The translations under genes were made by a program, and so were the position numbers. A stretch of DNA of 6,705 nucleotides from Porticoccus sp. (lineage in GTDB: Bacteria; Pseudomonadota; Gammaproteobacteria; Pseudomonadales; Porticoccaceae), in assembly GCA_023263825.1 (NCBI GenBank), contig JALQUJ010000180.1, positions 1 to 6,705 of the forward strand, read 5' to 3'. How positions within the stretch are numbered: position 1 is the stretch's first letter; each line of letters begins with the position of its first letter. Shown one piece after another: positions 1 through 6,178 of this stretch. Under the pieces are notes generated by a model. The model ran no database searches. It saw only the letters and a list, made by a program, of their open reading frames with translations, and was not told the origin of the DNA.

Positions 1-49
1 CATTTGATTGGCAAATTGATCCATTTTGATGTGTACAGATAGGTGATAT
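1..49 (+). other. flank before the bactofilin gene; possible 3' end of an upstream gene
   Basis: Two frames are open from the left edge. One reads FDWQIDPF and stops at 27-29. The other reads HLIGKLIHFDVYR and stops at 40-42. Either could be the C-terminus of a gene lying mostly outside the window, but the fragment is too short to choose or identify it. If one is real, the bactofilin gene follows closely and may be cotranscribed. The bactofilin Shine-Dalgarno AGGTG lies at 41-45. Confidence 0.25.
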
Positions 50-496
50 ATGCGCAAAAAAACTAAATCAGTATCTTTCTCGGCAGAAAATACCACGCTT
101 ATTGCCGTTGGCGCTCATGTGGTTGGCGATATCCACTTTTCAGGTAATTTAGAGGTGGAAGGTCAGGTAACAGGTAACATTGTAGCGGAGGAAGATAGTG
201 GAGCCAGGGTGAGAATCTTACCCGAAGGCCGCGTTGTGGGTGATGTCCGGGTGCCTGTAATTGTCATTAATGGGCATATTGAGGGTGATATTTATTCTTC
301 TAGCCAAGTCAAACTGGCAGACAAGGCTGTGGTCGAAGGTAATCTACACTATGTGTTAATTGAGATTGAAAAAGGTGCTCAGATGAACGGAAATTTTGTT
401 CATCAAAAGGCGTCAGATAAGTCCAGTGAAGAACCGAATAAAGTAGTTGTTATTGAAAATGTTGCAGAATCTGGCCATGAAAGCCCCAGTTCATGA
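50..496 (+). CDS. bactofilin (polymer-forming cytoskeletal protein)
   Basis: A 148-residue protein of the bactofilin family. Bactofilins polymerise without nucleotide into filaments on the inner face of the membrane and act as scaffolds in cell shape, stalk formation or polarity. A short basic N-terminus (RKKTK, residues 2-6) is followed by a predicted right-handed beta-helix at about residues 17-118. The helix shows as a periodic hydrophobic-G-D/N-hydrophobic turn: VVGDI 24-28, VTGNI 40-44, VVGDV 62-66, IEGDI 77-81, VEGNL 95-99 and MNGNF 112-116. A polar, probably disordered tail (119-148) follows. There is no signal peptide or membrane segment, and the length is normal for a small bactofilin. 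The ATG start has AGGTG four bases upstream. An M23 peptidase of the type often associated with bactofilins is encoded 2.4 kb away. The specific cellular role cannot be read from the sequence. Confidence 0.93.
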   Translation: MRKKTKSVSFSAENTTLIAVGAHVVGDIHFSGNLEVEGQVTGNIVAEEDSGARVRILPEGRVVGDVRVPVIVINGHIEGDIYSSSQVKLADKAVVEGNLHYVLIEIEKGAQMNGNFVHQKASDKSSEEPNKVVVIENVAESGHESPSS

Positions 497-500
497 TAGA

Positions 501-525
501 ATACTTGACTGTAATGCTTGGGTAT
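501..525 (+). promoter_or_regulatory. candidate IscR type 1 operator upstream of erpA
   Basis: The 25 bases match the published E. coli type 1 consensus for [2Fe-2S]-IscR (ATASYYGACT-RWWWY-AGTCRRSTAT, recalled from the literature) at 22 of 25 positions. The left half ATACTTGACT is perfect; the right half GCTTGGGTAT carries three mismatches. In E. coli erpA is itself repressed by IscR through a type 1 site, so the location makes biological sense. TTGACT at 505-510 inside the site also resembles a -35 element, but no good -10 follows at normal spacing. A weak alternative is TTGGAA 529-534 and TATGAT 554-559 with a 19-bp spacer. The site begins only 5 bp after the bactofilin stop. Confidence 0.7.
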
Positions 526-720
526 TAATTGGAAGAGCATGTTGTCAACAATCTATGATGAAAGTAAGGATCCTCTTAAAAACGTAGGCGGCGAAGAGCT
601 AGCTAGGCAAATTTGACTGAAAAAGCGGAGTTTATAGTTTTATAAATGAGCATTTTGAGGTCGAATTTAACAACGCTAGATCGAGCAAGGTAGTTTTTCA
701 GAGGCTTCTTAGGTGTTTTC

Positions 721-725
721 AGGAG
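721..725 (+). promoter_or_regulatory. ribosome binding site that fixes the erpA start
   Basis: AGGAG lies five bases before ATG 731. The longer reading from GTG 713 would place this Shine-Dalgarno inside the gene and add six residues absent from known ErpA proteins, so ATG 731 is preferred. Confidence 0.85.
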
Positions 726-730
726 TATTT

Positions 731-1084
731 ATGTCAGGTATTGAAACGTTCACACCCATGCCGTTGTACGTATCAGAAAATGCGGTGGCTAAGGTGAAAA
801 GTCTGGTTGATGAGGAAGGTAACCCCGACCTCAAGTTGCGGGTCTTTGTGACTGGCGGTGGTTGTTCAGGCTTTCAATACGGTTTTAGTTTTGATGAGTT
901 GGTAGCAGAGGACGATACAATCGTAGAAAAAGATGGTGTTACGGTAGTAGCCGATCCATTGAGTATCCAGTACTTGATGGGGTCTACGGTGGACTATGAA
1001 GAAGGCCTTCAGGGGTCAAAGTTCTCTGTTTCAAATCCCAATGCCACCACTACCTGTGGTTGTGGTTCTTCGTTTTCGGTGTAA
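731..1084 (+). CDS. erpA: iron-sulfur cluster insertion protein ErpA
   Basis: A 117-residue A-type Fe-S carrier of the HesB/IscA/SufA family, cytoplasmic. It accepts clusters from the Isc or Suf scaffold and passes them to apoproteins; in E. coli the IspG and IspH isoprenoid enzymes are essential clients. The three cluster-binding cysteines are present: C45 in GGGCSGFQYGF, and C109 and C111 in the C-terminal CGCGSSFSV. The sequence follows E. coli ErpA closely through NPDLKLRV, DPLSIQYL, VDYEEGL and SNPNATTTCGCG, which separates it from IscA and SufA. A longer frame exists from GTG 713, but the AGGAG before ATG 731 and the family length favour the shorter form. The gene is preceded by a 234-bp gap with a candidate IscR operator. 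The next gene lies 27 bp downstream in the same frame, so the two may be cotranscribed. Confidence 0.97.
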   Translation: MSGIETFTPMPLYVSENAVAKVKSLVDEEGNPDLKLRVFVTGGGCSGFQYGFSFDELVAEDDTIVEKDGVTVVADPLSIQYLMGSTVDYEEGLQGSKFSVSNPNATTTCGCGSSFSV

Positions 1085-1111
1085 GCCAAGCAAAATCGTT
1101 CCTGGATAAGA

Positions 1112-1576
1112 TTGTTATTTGTACTTGTGGCCATTGGTTGGTCTGCTACAGCAATCTCAGGTGGGACAACTCTTCACTCCAATGGGTTGGTTCAGGCCGA
1201 AGAATCAGTACCAGATACTTTTCTTGCTCGTATTGAGTTGGATGACCCTGATGCTGTGGTCGGTGCACTAGAGCGTGCTGAACGTTTTTATTTTAAAGAG
1301 AGTGCAAATTTGGAAAAGTACTCTCCCATTGTCCTTGTGATACATGGTTCAGAGGTTTGTATTTTCTATAAAGAAAATTATGACATATATAAGGCAGTTG
1401 TTGATTTGGCAGCGAGACTCTCTGCGTTTAATGTGGTGGATATTCGAGTCTGTGAAACTTCAGCCAAAGGGCTTGGCCTCGACTTGGATACGTTGTTTCC
1501 CTTTGTATATACAGTAACCTATGGTCCGGCAGAAGTCGTTCGATTGATTGAAGTTGAAAAATATCGATACTTTTAA
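1112..1576 (+). CDS. small exported protein, DsrE/DsrF-like family
   Basis: A 154-residue protein if started at TTG 1112. Residues 1-29 resemble a signal peptide: hydrophobic core LFVLVAIGW, possible cleavage after VQA at 27-29. The mature part resembles the DsrE/DsrF-like sulfur-handling fold. It has a strand ending in a His-Gly motif (IVLVIHGS, 73-80), a helix at about 91-105, then VVDIRVCET (108-116) with a conserved-looking Cys114, GLDLDTLFPF (122-131), and a final GPAEVVRLIEVEKYRYF segment typical of the family's end. The family includes sulfur-transfer proteins and many uncharacterised exported members; the substrate here is unknown. It lies 27 bp after erpA in the same frame. The start is doubtful: there is no ATG or GTG before 1112, only a weak GGA precedes the TTG, and the frame stays open back to the erpA stop at 1082. 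GTG 1127 is another option but cuts into the signal peptide. Confidence 0.72.
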   Translation: MLFVLVAIGWSATAISGGTTLHSNGLVQAEESVPDTFLARIELDDPDAVVGALERAERFYFKESANLEKYSPIVLVIHGSEVCIFYKENYDIYKAVVDLAARLSAFNVVDIRVCETSAKGLGLDLDTLFPFVYTVTYGPAEVVRLIEVEKYRYF

Positions 1577-1662
1577 TGGGTGTCACTGTTAGCGGATATC
1601 TAGGTTAACGGGCTGGTAGATCTTTTTTATTCCTGTTTATTGTTGTTCCCAAGTATAGGGTT

Positions 1663-2847
1663 TTACATCCTGAAGTTTCGCCCTGGATAAATTGCACCTA
1701 ATACGGCCTGTTCGGTGGCACCTGTTACCGATGGAGCATTTCCTGGCTTCCCTTCCAGAGTTTGTTTAGCTAGCCAGGCAAAGGCGGCGGCCTCAACCCA
1801 TTCAGGGGGAATGCCTAATTGAGTAGTGCTGGCAATTAGATTGGGATGAAGTAATGTTTCCAGCCGTTGCATTAAAATAGTGTTGTATGCGCCACCCCCA
1901 CAAAAGAAAATTTCTCTGGGTGTAGGCGTATGACGTTTTAATGCCTGGGTAATTGTTTGGGCAGTAAATTCTAGTAAGGTGGCTTGTACATCAGCGGGGT
2001 TTGCCGTTGTAAAAGCCGTTAAATGATTGTTTATCCAGCTAGAGTTGAAAAGTTCTGGTCCTGTGCTTTTAGGTGGTGACTCTTCCAGGTAGGGTGTGTT
2101 CATTAATGACTCAAGAAGAGGTTCAATGATATTTCCCTGTGAGGCCCATTGCCCACCATTGTCGTAATCTTTTTTCTGATGTTGTTGAATCCACTTGTCC
2201 ATCAGTCCATTTCCGGGGCCGGTGTCATATCCTAGTAACGGAGAGCCGTCTCCAGCCAAAACCGTGATATTGGCTATGCCGCCTATGTTAACAATCGCTC
2301 GAGAAAAACCGGGTTTCTCGAAAACAGCCTGATGGAATGCGGGAACGAGTGGTGCGCCCTGTCCACCCAGGGCGATGTCGCGTCGTCGAAAATCAGCAAC
2401 GGTGGTAATACCTGTCAGTTGGGCGATGGAGTTTGGATCGCCTACTTGAACGGTATAGGTCATGTCTGTATTGGTAGAAGAGGGCGTGTTTGAGGTTGGG
2501 TAGTGCCGGATTGTCTGGCCATGACTGCCAATGGCCATTATTTTATCAGGGTTTAGTTCTGATTTAGTTAGTAGCTCGTTAGTCGCTTGGGCAAAGAGTT
2601 GCCCCAATGTTCTATCCAGTTGGTTCATACGATGAAGTTCATTATCGCAGGGAGAAGCTAACGCCTTTATTTCAGCTTTTATGGGTGTTTTATCTGGTAG
2701 TTTTAAATTGGCTAGGCCAACAGAATGAGTGGCTAAGAGTTTAGGCGTTCGTTGCGGTGTTTCTGAGCTTAGATCCACCAGTACGGCATCAATGCTGTCT
2801 GCACTGGTTCCTGACATCAACCCTATATATAAATTACTGTTATCCAT
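1663..2847 (-). CDS. anmK: anhydro-N-acetylmuramic acid kinase AnmK
   Basis: A 394-residue cytoplasmic kinase of the ASKHA fold. It opens the 1,6-anhydro ring of anhMurNAc and phosphorylates it with ATP to MurNAc-6-phosphate, a step of peptidoglycan recycling. The N-terminal phosphate loop is LMSGTSADSID (10-20). Further family signatures are GSHGQTIRH (107-115), VADFRRRDIALGGQGAPLVPAFHQA (150-174), NIGGIAN (187-193), GYDTGPGN (206-213) with D208 at the position of the catalytic Asp of Pseudomonas AnmK, KSTGPELFN (260-268), CGGGAYN (316-322) and the PPEWVEAAAFAWLA end. It is about 25 residues longer than the E. coli enzyme, partly from a Ser/Thr/Asn-rich insertion near 117-129. The phosphate loop is unusual: most relatives have SLDG where this one has SADS, but D17 is kept. 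The gene starts 10 bp after the M23 peptidase stop without a clear Shine-Dalgarno, suggesting translational coupling. Confidence 0.96.
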   Translation of the reverse strand: MDNSNLYIGLMSGTSADSIDAVLVDLSSETPQRTPKLLATHSVGLANLKLPDKTPIKAEIKALASPCDNELHRMNQLDRTLGQLFAQATNELLTKSELNPDKIMAIGSHGQTIRHYPTSNTPSSTNTDMTYTVQVGDPNSIAQLTGITTVADFRRRDIALGGQGAPLVPAFHQAVFEKPGFSRAIVNIGGIANITVLAGDGSPLLGYDTGPGNGLMDKWIQQHQKKDYDNGGQWASQGNIIEPLLESLMNTPYLEESPPKSTGPELFNSSWINNHLTAFTTANPADVQATLLEFTAQTITQALKRHTPTPREIFFCGGGAYNTILMQRLETLLHPNLIASTTQLGIPPEWVEAAAFAWLAKQTLEGKPGNAPSVTGATEQAVLGAIYPGRNFRM

Positions 2848-2857
2848 ACAAGGGCAT

Positions 2858-4273
2858 CTAATTGTCAGATGGTTTAGCTACTTTGACAGGCGTAGCTAAG
2901 GCCAACTGCGACGCACCTTGATATTGTGTGAGTAGGGCGATTAGCGGTTGAGTGTGTTCCTCAAATCTGGATAGCTCTTTTTTGTTAATGGGTTTTGCTT
3001 GAGGTAGAGATACCGTCCTGGGGTTACGATGAACACCGTTGACTAGAAATTCATAATGCAGGTGTGGCCCGGTTGCGTAGCCCGTTGAGCCCAGCGTGCC
3101 AATCACCTGGCGCTGCCTAACACTTTGACCTCTTTTTACCTTGCGTTTGTGCAGGTGTAGATATTTGGTCGTGAAGCGTTGGCCGTGTTGGATAAAGACA
3201 TAATTCCCATTGGCTTTACTATAACCGCTGGCAATAACTTTACCGTCACCCGCTGAAAAAATGGGGGTGCCGCGAGGTGCTGCATAATCTACACCGCGGT
3301 GGGCACGGATTTTTTTATGAATGGGATGTTTGCGTCGTAAGTTAAAGTTGGAGCTGATTCGGGTAAAGTCCAAGGGTGCACGGAGGAAGGCTTTACGCAT
3401 ACTAAACCCTCCAGGGGTGTAATAGTTGGTCAGGCCCTTACTATCTTCATAGCGTACAGCTTTAAATGATTTTCCCTGGTTAACAAACTCAGCTGCCAGA
3501 ATGTTACCGTTTCCTATTTTTTCACCATTTAAAAACTTCTCTTCATAGGTCAGAGAAAAGCGATCACCTTTGCGAATATCTAAGGCAAAGTCGACATCCC
3601 AGCCAAAGATATTGGCGAGCTCCATAATAAGGCCATGTGGGAGTTGGGCGCGCTCCCCAGCTAGGAAGAGTGAATCCTCGATGTTGGATTCACGGTAGGT
3701 CGTCATTATTTCTGGTTCAAGAATAATGTGCTCGCCCGTATATTTTGTAGACTCGCCATTCTCTGTTTGTGTATATAGATAGGATTCTAATTTGGTTTTA
3801 ACATATTTAAGCTGGACTAATTCACCCTGATTGTTGAAGCCAAATTGGAGTTCTTGGCCGGGGCGCATATCAACGAGTGGTTTTGCCAATGTAGTAGATG
3901 ACATAAGAGCGTACACATCTCCTGCACCCAATGACACTCTCTGGAAGATAGTGCTTAGGTTATCACCACTTTTGACTGTTTGGTGTTTCCAAGTGAGTTC
4001 GCTTTTAGGCTCTATTTTTTCGATTGCCACTGTTTCATTGGAATTTGTAGTGGGTGTCAGATTGGCTGATGACTCTTCATCGATAAAGTTGAGCGTGATT
4101 TGAGCTTCGTTGCGTTTGGCTGAAGCTTCTTTGCTGGGTAGCGCAGCTATGATAGCGATTATGAGGGCGATGGATGTCATCGCGACAATATGAATTTTAG
4201 GTAATTGACTCGGTAATAGGCGTTGCCAAAAGTTTGGAGTGTTGCTGCGGGTTGTATATTTGGCTTGGGGCAT
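2858..4273 (-). CDS. mepM: M23 murein DD-endopeptidase, MepM type, membrane-anchored
   Basis: A 471-residue periplasmic zinc peptidase expected to cleave D-Ala-mDAP crosslinks so that new murein strands can be inserted. Architecture: cytoplasmic basic N-terminus; a signal-anchor membrane segment (about 29-45); a LysM/OapA-like domain (about 95-160, with HQTVKSGDNLSTIF and MRPGQ); a Csd3-like second domain (about 187-300); and a LytM/M23 catalytic domain (about 305-420). Zinc and catalytic residues are complete: H325 and D329 in HRGVD, H373 in YLHLH, and H404 and H406 in GPHLHYEF; the HP of the R-x-HP motif is at 316-317. Length and domain order match E. coli MepM (440 residues), so an active enzyme is likely, unlike degenerate LytM activators. 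A basic or polar tail of about 50 residues follows the catalytic domain. The ATG start keeps the membrane anchor; only a weak Shine-Dalgarno is seen. It precedes anmK in a likely operon. Confidence 0.93.
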   Translation of the reverse strand: MPQAKYTTRSNTPNFWQRLLPSQLPKIHIVAMTSIALIIAIIAALPSKEASAKRNEAQITLNFIDEESSANLTPTTNSNETVAIEKIEPKSELTWKHQTVKSGDNLSTIFQRVSLGAGDVYALMSSTTLAKPLVDMRPGQELQFGFNNQGELVQLKYVKTKLESYLYTQTENGESTKYTGEHIILEPEIMTTYRESNIEDSLFLAGERAQLPHGLIMELANIFGWDVDFALDIRKGDRFSLTYEEKFLNGEKIGNGNILAAEFVNQGKSFKAVRYEDSKGLTNYYTPGGFSMRKAFLRAPLDFTRISSNFNLRRKHPIHKKIRAHRGVDYAAPRGTPIFSAGDGKVIASGYSKANGNYVFIQHGQRFTTKYLHLHKRKVKRGQSVRQRQVIGTLGSTGYATGPHLHYEFLVNGVHRNPRTVSLPQAKPINKKELSRFEEHTQPLIALLTQYQGASQLALATPVKVAKPSDN

Positions 4274-4438
4274 AGTCTTTTGATGATGTTAGTTTTACTA
4301 AATACCGTGTCTCTGGGCTCCAATTTTAAGCGAAGCTGCCCAAAGGCATTTGTTTAAAACCCTTAGGTTGTCAATATATACCAGAAAAGGCGTGAATCCC
4401 ACTCCCGTGAACCCGGTGGAAGCCATGTGCTAAGTGGG

Positions 4439-4466
4439 CTGATACTTGTTTTTGCAAGTGGATAAT
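4439..4466 (+). promoter_or_regulatory. candidate tyrS promoter
   Basis: CTGATA (4439-4444, four of six matches to TTGACA) and GATAAT (4461-4466, five of six to TATAAT) are 16 bp apart, which would give a 5' leader of about 90 bases for tyrS. A small inverted repeat ACTTG (4444-4448) / CAAGT (4455-4459) fills the spacer and could be an operator. I see no T-box-like leader. Confidence 0.35.
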
Positions 4467-4554
4467 GTATCGTTTGCGTCCTTTTTAATTAAGCGCCTAT
4501 TTTTAACTAATTTAAGGTTTAATTAATCCTGACGTTTCGATTAACGCCAATTTT

Positions 4555-4563
4555 GAGAGAGAG
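4555..4563 (+). promoter_or_regulatory. purine-rich ribosome binding site of tyrS
   Basis: GAGAGAGAG ends one base before ATG 4565, so a GAG core falls at normal Shine-Dalgarno spacing. The upstream in-frame TTG at 4553 would overlap this tract and has no ribosome binding site of its own, so ATG 4565 is chosen. Confidence 0.7.
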
Positions 4564-4564
4564 T

Positions 4565-5878
4565 ATGTCTACGAGCGGTACAGATCTGATAGCTGACTTG
4601 CAAGCCCGAGGCCTTATTGCCCAAATGACGGGTGATGATGAGCTGGCGGAACATTTATCGACGGGTTGTCGAACGCTTTATTGTGGTTTTGATCCCACAG
4701 CAGACAGCCTCCATATTGGCAGTCTTGTGCCGCTTTTAGCACTAAAGCGGTTTCAGCAGGCCGGCCATAAGCCGGTAGCATTGGTGGGTGGCGCTACCGG
4801 ATTAATCGGTGACCCCAGCTTTAAGACGCAAGAACGAAAGCTCAATACCCCAGATATAGTGACGAGCTGGGTGGAGAGAATCAGAGAACAGGTATCGAGA
4901 TTTGTGGATTTTGATGCTGGAGATTGCTCTGCTGAAGTGGTTAACAATCTAGACTGGATTGGCAAGATGGATTTGCTCAGCTTCTTAAGGGATGTGGGTA
5001 AGCATTTTTCTGTCAATAATATGGTGAACAAAGAGTCCGTTAAGCAGCGGCTTGATCGTGAAGGCGCGGGAATATCCTATACGGAATTTACCTATATGTT
5101 GCTGCAATCCTATGACTTCGCTGAACTGAACCGGCTACATGATTGCACGTTACAGATTGGTGGTTCGGATCAGTGGGGTAATATTACGGGTGGTATTGAT
5201 CTAACCCGGCGTCTGAATAGCAATCAGGTCTTTGGTATGACATTGCCATTGGTCACTAAATCTGACGGGACCAAATTTGGTAAAACAGAGACAGGGACTA
5301 TATGGCTGGACCCGGCAAAAACCTCACCCTATGCCTTTTATCAGTTTTGGTTAAATACAGCAGATGCGGATGTATACAAATTCCTTCGCTATTTTACTTT
5401 TCTCTCTATAAGGGAAATCGAGGAGATAGAAAAAACGGATAGTGAAATACAGGGGCGAAAGACAGGTCAGGGTATCTTGGCTAGAGAGGTCACAAATCTG
5501 ATACATGGTGAGGAAGGCCTGGAAGCTGCAGTACGTATCACCGAGTCCCTTTTTGATGGGACTAGTGGCTTGGAGTCGCTCACAGAAGCAGATTTGGAGC
5601 AACTAAAGCAGGATGGTATGCCGTCGAGTGACCTTGGCAAAGAAGAATTGGATGGTCGCCCACTGACAAGTCTATTTGCTGATTGCGGTATGGTTAAGGC
5701 CGGGCGAGAGGTTAAGGATGCTTTGGGTCGGAATGCTGTCATTATTAATGGTAAGGAAAAAGGTGCTGCAGATAATATGAAGGCTGTCGAATGTTTTAGC
5801 TCTGGCAATGCTCTTTATGGCCGTTTTTTCATGGTTAAGTTGGGCAAGAAAAAGCACCACTTATTTGAGTTGACCTGA
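4565..5878 (+). CDS. tyrS: tyrosyl-tRNA synthetase, TyrS type
   Basis: A 437-residue class I aminoacyl-tRNA synthetase that charges tRNA-Tyr with tyrosine using ATP, acting as a cytoplasmic dimer. The catalytic Rossmann domain contains YCGFDPTADSLH with Y39 (tyrosine-pocket position), the first signature as HIGS (50-53), VGGATGLIGDPSFK, Y177-Q181-D184 in the tyrosine pocket, QIGGSDQWGNI, and the KMSKS equivalent KFGKT (237-241). An alpha-helical anticodon-binding part follows (about 250-350), then a C-terminal S4 RNA-binding domain (about 365-430) with AGREVKDALGRNAVIINGK. It aligns nearly end to end with E. coli TyrRS (424 residues), placing it in the TyrS rather than the TyrZ group. The fourth signature residue is Ser where E. 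coli has His. It is probably a single-gene unit: divergent from mepM and closed by a strong terminator 30 bp after the stop. Confidence 0.98.
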   Translation: MSTSGTDLIADLQARGLIAQMTGDDELAEHLSTGCRTLYCGFDPTADSLHIGSLVPLLALKRFQQAGHKPVALVGGATGLIGDPSFKTQERKLNTPDIVTSWVERIREQVSRFVDFDAGDCSAEVVNNLDWIGKMDLLSFLRDVGKHFSVNNMVNKESVKQRLDREGAGISYTEFTYMLLQSYDFAELNRLHDCTLQIGGSDQWGNITGGIDLTRRLNSNQVFGMTLPLVTKSDGTKFGKTETGTIWLDPAKTSPYAFYQFWLNTADADVYKFLRYFTFLSIREIEEIEKTDSEIQGRKTGQGILAREVTNLIHGEEGLEAAVRITESLFDGTSGLESLTEADLEQLKQDGMPSSDLGKEELDGRPLTSLFADCGMVKAGREVKDALGRNAVIINGKEKGAADNMKAVECFSSGNALYGRFFMVKLGKKKHHLFELT

Positions 5879-5907
5879 CCGTATCAGTAGTAAAATACTT
5901 GCATAGG

Positions 5908-5937
5908 AAAGCTTGGCTGAAGAGCCAAGCTTTTTTT
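5908..5937 (+). terminator. Rho-independent terminator of tyrS
   Basis: A perfect 11-bp stem, AAAGCTTGGCT (5908-5918) with AGCCAAGCTTT (5923-5933), closes a GAAG loop and runs into seven T residues (5931-5937). It lies 30 bp after the tyrS stop and separates tyrS from the rRNA promoters. Because the stem is A/T-flanked on both sides, it may also work to some extent on the minus strand. Confidence 0.95.
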
Positions 5938-6019
5938 GTAGATTATGGCTGAACTTGCTTCAAAATTGATTGTTTTATATCCAGCTAGATGTTTCATAAA
6001 AATAAAACCTAAAAAACCG

Positions 6020-6047
6020 TTGACGGGTTGAAATGAGACGATAGAAT
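6020..6047 (+). promoter_or_regulatory. rRNA operon promoter 1
   Basis: TTGACG (6020-6025) and TAGAAT (6042-6047) are separated by 16 bp, the spacing characteristic of E. coli rrn P1 promoters. A GCGCGCC discriminator follows, of the kind linked to ppGpp/DksA control. The upstream DNA is A-rich (from about 5996), consistent with an UP element. Transcription should begin near 6054-6056. Confidence 0.88.
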
Positions 6048-6050
6048 GCG

Positions 6051-6099
6051 CGCCTCGATTTAGGGATAACACCTAACTTTCGAGATCTTGTGAGAGGCG
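6051..6099 (+). repeat. inverted repeats in the promoter 1 transcript start region
   Basis: Two competing pairings are visible. CTCGA (6054-6058) pairs with TCGAG (6080-6084), enclosing TTAGG (6060-6064) paired with CCTAA (6072-6076). Alternatively CGCCTC (6051-6056) pairs with GAGGCG (6094-6099), followed by a short T run. The first starts at the predicted +1. Confidence 0.5.
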
Positions 6100-6144
6100 T
6101 TTTAAGGATAAACTTTTTTTTACGTAAAGTTTTGCAGAAAGCCG

Positions 6145-6172
6145 TTGACAACAAGGTGTGAAGCGCTAGAAT
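6145..6172 (+). promoter_or_regulatory. rRNA operon promoter 2
   Basis: A perfect -35 TTGACA (6145-6150), 16-bp spacer, -10 TAGAAT (6167-6172) and a GCGCGTC discriminator. A T-tract at about 6113-6121 and AT-rich DNA lie upstream. Transcription should begin near 6179-6181. Together with promoters 1, 3 and 4 it forms a tandem series with a period of about 113-125 bp. Confidence 0.9.
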
Positions 6173-6178
6173 GCGCGT

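Larger units (their letters stand above)
4274..4564. other. divergent intergenic region between mepM and tyrS
   Basis: No convincing ORF or RNA gene is present. A GC-richer block at about 4391-4440 contains a near-direct repeat, CGTGAATCCC (4391-4400) and CGTGAACCC (4406-4414), and an inverted repeat CCCACT (4398-4403) / AGTGGG (4433-4438). The remainder is AT-rich, with TTTAATTAA-like stretches before tyrS. On the minus strand TTGACA at 4369-4374 is a perfect -35 for mepM, but I find no matching -10 at 16-18 bp. Confidence 0.6.

Noticed and set aside
539..616. 25-codon ORF (MLSTIYDESK...) in the gap before erpA
   Set aside because: Its possible ribosome site GGAAG is only three bases from the ATG, no family is recognisable, and a candidate -10 (TATGAT 554-559) falls inside it. 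Chance cannot be excluded at this length; a conserved leader peptide remains possible.
713..730. GTG 713 as the erpA start
   Set aside because: The AGGAG at 721-725 serves ATG 731, and the extra residues are not found in ErpA proteins.
1577..1662. Terminator between the DsrE-like gene and anmK
   Set aside because: GATATCTA (about 1606-1613) and TAGATC before a T-run could pair only with a two-base bulge, and no GC-rich stem is present on either strand.
3831..4103. 90-codon plus-strand ORF inside mepM
   Set aside because: It lies opposite a well-supported M23 peptidase gene and shows no family features.
4346..4374. mepM promoter from TTGACA (minus strand, 4369-4374)
   Set aside because: The -35 is perfect, but the hexamers 16-18 bp downstream (such as AAATGC) do not resemble a -10.
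4753..5031. Minus-strand ORF inside tyrS, with similar ones at 5351-5602, 5467-5808 and 5672-5860
   Set aside because: All are antisense to the highly conserved TyrRS coding sequence and have low-complexity or unrecognisable products.
5966..5991. A fifth rRNA promoter, TTGATT with TAGATG
   Set aside because: The spacer is only 14 bp and there is no GCGC discriminator, unlike the four clear copies.
5884..6072. 62-codon minus-strand ORF over the tyrS terminator and promoter 1
   Set aside because: It runs across the terminator hairpin and promoter 1 elements and has no ribosome site or recognisable motif.
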